Assembly: GCA_009840225.1 (NCBI GenBank)
Contig: VXOE01000394.1
Span: 1-38,197 of the forward strand
Origin: Caldilineaceae bacterium SB0662_bin_25
GTDB lineage: Bacteria > Chloroflexota > Anaerolineae > Caldilineales > Caldilineaceae
Length of the DNA stretch: 38,197 bases
Direction: 5' to 3'
Each line of letters starts with the position of its first letter. Position 1 is the stretch's first letter. Both the position numbers and the translations under genes were made by a program. Shown here in pieces: positions 35,984 to 38,197 of this stretch. The notes beneath the pieces are model-generated. The model ran no database searches and was not told where the DNA came from. It saw nothing but the letters and a program-made list of their open reading frames with translations.

Positions 35984-36079
35984 GTTTGCGCTTCGCCATA
36001 TGCGCTGTTTGCCCTTCGCCAAATGGCCGAGGATGGCGTCGGCTCAGGGCAAAGGATGCGGTCGGCTCAGCGCAAAGTC
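35984..36079. repeat. 96-bp nested inverted-repeat element, copy 2
   Basis: Same orientation and 95 of 96 bases identical to copy 1 at 33869-33964. It ends 6 bases before the stop codon of the binding-protein gene on the minus strand, so it is transcribed within the CUT1 operon. The two copies enclose the two permease genes. Confidence 0.85.
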
Positions 36080-36085
36080 GGGCGG

Positions 36086-37468
36086 CTAACTTTGGGTCTC
36101 CCAGTATTCGTCGAGGGACTGCTGGAGTTCATTGTTGATGTCGAAAAGGGCGTCTTCGGGTGATTTGACGCCGACGGTCACCTCTTCGAAGGCCCGAGCC
36201 CAGAGGTTTTCGCACTGGGACTGGACTGGCGTGAGGAACTCGCTGGGGCTCCAGAGCCGGTCGGCTTCGAGCGGTGCGTCGAAGAACCATTGCAGGCCGG
36301 GCACGCTGGAAAGATCGATGGCGTCGAGCAGCGGTTTGCTCCACATGGCGGCGGCGCGGATTTCGAATTCTATGAGGCCGACTTCGACGCTGGTCATGTG
36401 AATCATGAAGGTGAGAGCGTCTTCGGCGACCTGGGTGGAGCGGGGCATGAAGAGCGTATGGCCTGTGCCGAAGTCGATGGCCTTGTTGCCTTCGTTGAGG
36501 TTGGGGTGGAAGTTGTAGCCGATGGATTCGAGTTCAACGCCGGTGACTTCGACCATACTGCGCAACCCGCCGGGCAGCCAGTTGCCGTCCATGACCATGG
36601 CGCGCTTGGCGTTGTTGAAGCCGCTGGAGGGATAGCCGGACCAGTAGCCCCACTGGTCTCTTAAGGCCAGCATCTTGTCTATGCCCGGGTCGGTGTAGAA
36701 CTGGGCGATGATGTCGAGGCCTTCTGCCCACGCTTCGGTGTCGAAAGTAAAGGTGCGCTTGTCTTCGGAGATGTAGTTTTCGTCGAAGACGACAGGCCAG
36801 GCGATGACGGTGAAGCCGTAGGCGTCTTTGGGGTCGAATCCGGCCCGGGTGAGGTTACCATCGTCGTCGTACTGGAGGAGCATGCGGGACCACTCGAGCA
36901 TTTCAGGCCAGCTTCTTGGGCCGACTTCAGGGTCGCCGCCGACTTCTTCGATGAGGTGTTTGTGCCAGCAGATGGCGGGCATGGAGCCGCCTTCAAGGGC
37001 GGGGATGCCGTAGGTAACGCCGTCCCATTTGCCGTTGTCCCACTGTGAGCCGAGGTAGATGTCGGGGTCGAAGTCGGGGGCGTTGGCGATGAGGTCGTCG
37101 AGCGGGAGCATGACGCCGCGCGCCATCAGTTCGGCGAAGCCGCCGATGTAGCGATGGTAGACGTCGGGCGCGGTGCCGCCGGCGACGGCGGTCATCGTGT
37201 CCTCGGGGGATACGTGTAGGCGAATCATTTCGATGGAGATGTGTGTGCCCTTTTCGTCAAACAGTTCGATGCAGGGCGTCCAGATGTCGCCATCACCGGA
37301 GGTCTGCCAGCCGGACTGGACGGAGACGGTGACCGGTTCCATGGCTGTCTCCATGCCGCCGTCAGCGGTGTCCTGGGTAACGGGCTGGCAGGCGGCGAGA
37401 AGAGCGGCGCCGCCGGTGGCTCCGGCGAGTGAAAGAAACTCTCTGCGGCTGAAACCTTGCTTGCGCAT
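36086..37468 (-). CDS. CUT1 extracellular sugar-binding lipoprotein
   Basis: A 460-residue family 1 (SBP_bac_1-type) solute-binding protein. A Tat-type start MRKQGFSRREFLSLAG is followed by a hydrophobic stretch and the lipobox LAAC, then an acidic linker. The mature part has AVAGGTAPDVYHRY and other blocks of sugar-binding proteins. ATG at 37468 was chosen because GGGAGGAAAA lies about 10 bases upstream; the longer frame to 37567 has no such signal. First gene of the CUT1 operon. A perfect TTTGTACAAA palindrome lies 23 bases upstream of the start codon. Confidence 0.9.
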   Translation of the reverse strand: MRKQGFSRREFLSLAGATGGAALLAACQPVTQDTADGGMETAMEPVTVSVQSGWQTSGDGDIWTPCIELFDEKGTHISIEMIRLHVSPEDTMTAVAGGTAPDVYHRYIGGFAELMARGVMLPLDDLIANAPDFDPDIYLGSQWDNGKWDGVTYGIPALEGGSMPAICWHKHLIEEVGGDPEVGPRSWPEMLEWSRMLLQYDDDGNLTRAGFDPKDAYGFTVIAWPVVFDENYISEDKRTFTFDTEAWAEGLDIIAQFYTDPGIDKMLALRDQWGYWSGYPSSGFNNAKRAMVMDGNWLPGGLRSMVEVTGVELESIGYNFHPNLNEGNKAIDFGTGHTLFMPRSTQVAEDALTFMIHMTSVEVGLIEFEIRAAAMWSKPLLDAIDLSSVPGLQWFFDAPLEADRLWSPSEFLTPVQSQCENLWARAFEEVTVGVKSPEDALFDINNELQQSLDEYWETQS

Positions 37469-38086
37469 GTTCTGTTTTCCTCCCGAGGTCTTTGTACAAA
37501 AGTAAGCAGAATGGATGGGAAAGTTGATGAATGCGGTCTCTGTCTTGATTCCAGCACAGGGTATCACAGTTCAAGGAGAAAACAAACCACTTTTCTGAGA
37601 AATGAATGGCTCCCATGGTGGACGCGTTTGCGCGCTTCCCTCTGGCCATTTCACATGGTTCAGCAGATGGCTGCCACGAACTATGGCGGGGCTAGATTCC
37701 GTTCTGCTTTTTTGGAATGCAGCAAGAGGCAGGGCGCAGATTCCGCCCTCCTGATTTCTCCGTGTAGGGTGCATCATAGTCTTGGGGTGGGGATAGGCTG
37801 GTGGGGAATCCATGGCGGCGGTGGCTGAAATTGTTTAACGTCTTTTGGCGAGACGCAGGGCAGGCCCCGGGCCTAGCCTTACGGTGGAGTCCGTCAGTTG
37901 GGCGTGCGAGGGCAGGCACAAGGGCGGGGAGAGAGTGGAGAGGAGTGAGGAGAGAGTGCGGCAGTTTTGTCTGAGTGAGATTGACTCGGGGACTTGGGGG
38001 GGACGTGGTTTGGGGGAGATCTTTCGACAGGGCACCCGTTACGAATATCGACACCAGGTCGGCGAGGCATGTTGTTGGGGGGGGGG
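37469..38086. other. Upstream region of the CUT1 operon; no gene supported
   Basis: About 620 bases. The low-coordinate end holds the ribosome-binding site, a TTTGTACAAA palindrome at 37491-37500 (possible operator) and presumably the promoter of the binding-protein gene, though no strong -35/-10 pair was found. The frames between 37571 and 37830 lack any protein-like character. From about 37850 onward the sequence is a decayed copy of the dispersed repeat. Confidence 0.5.
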
Positions 38087-38090
38087 CGTG
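37850..38090. repeat. Dispersed intergenic repeat, copy B
   Basis: Related to copy A at 28978-29176 and in the same orientation. The core 37979-38090 aligns with 29069-29176. Between the core and the GGCAGGC-type hairpin relics (37855-37925), copy B has about 50 extra bases rich in GAGAG/GTGAG. The high-coordinate end merges into the noisy poly-G contig tip. Confidence 0.55.
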
Positions 38091-38197
38091 GGGGGGGGGG
38101 GGGGGCGCCCACACACCCCCCCGCGGGGGGGGGCCCCCCCCCCCCCCACAAAATTTTGGGGTTGTTGTGTTGGGATTTATTAGAAAAAACGCGGGGA
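38087..38197. other. Low-complexity contig tip, probably artefact
   Basis: Long G and C homopolymers, then an AT-rich tail (AAAATTTTGGGG, TTTATTAG, AAAAAA). It resembles the poly-G start of the window and no gene or repeat continues through it. Probably erroneous read-end extension. Confidence 0.7.

Overview
The window looks like a contig from an uncultured, GC-rich bacterium. My best guess is Chloroflexota (Caldilinea/Anaerolineae-like). This rests on gene style and not on a marker gene: Ala/Pro/Glu-rich lipoprotein linkers behind Tat-type signals in the solute-binding proteins, many ABC importers, phytanoyl-CoA-dioxygenase-like enzymes, Gfo/Idh/MocA and AP-endonuclease-2-type sugar enzymes, and a VanZ-like protein. 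I saw no rRNA, tRNA, CRISPR array or intact insertion sequence. Both contig tips (about 1-85 and 38087-38197) are runs of G and C that look like assembly or read-end noise.

Layout. 1-2731 (minus): 5' part of argH and two tandem CPBP intramembrane proteases. 2815-3390 (plus): a DUF1992 protein. 3458-6943 (minus): an operon of sugar isomerase/epimerase, serine beta-lactamase-like hydrolase and N-acyl-D-amino-acid deacylase-like amidohydrolase, with a good sigma70 promoter at 6994-7022. 7019-12971 (minus): a low-GC, translationally coupled three-gene cassette coding for a membrane-anchored TerB_N/TerB/TerB_C protein, a BrxD-type P-loop ATPase and an Lhr/BrxHI-like helicase. 13099-18969 (minus): a CUT2 (ribose-type) sugar importer with a Gfo/Idh oxidoreductase. 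19010-23789 (minus): an oligopeptide-type importer (binding protein and two permeases) split by a PemK/MazF toxin-antitoxin pair. 24296-26121 (plus): a low-GC AAA ATPase followed by a broken DUF4276 partner. 26170-28137 (plus): a LarA-like racemase and an HD hydrolase. 28139-28930 (minus): a PhyH-type dioxygenase. 29464-33205 (plus): a fucose-isomerase-like protein, a medium-chain dehydrogenase and a second PhyH protein. 33290-33853 (minus): VanZ-like. 34013-37468 (minus): a CUT1 sugar importer (binding protein, MalF-like, MalG-like). Neither the CUT1 nor the oligopeptide importer has its ATPase in the window.

Theme. A carbohydrate/peptide scavenging backbone is interrupted by three lower-GC patches, and each patch carries conflict or stress genes: TerB-BrxD-helicase, toxin-antitoxin, and AAA-DUF4276. 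The TerB-BrxD-helicase cassette is the best candidate for a poorly described system. It has BREX-like parts (BrxD, BrxHI) but no PglX methyltransferase, PglZ or BrxC/PglY beside it. The intergenic DNA also holds several repeat families, including a 96-bp element with nested inverted repeats, present twice with one mismatch, around the CUT1 permease genes.
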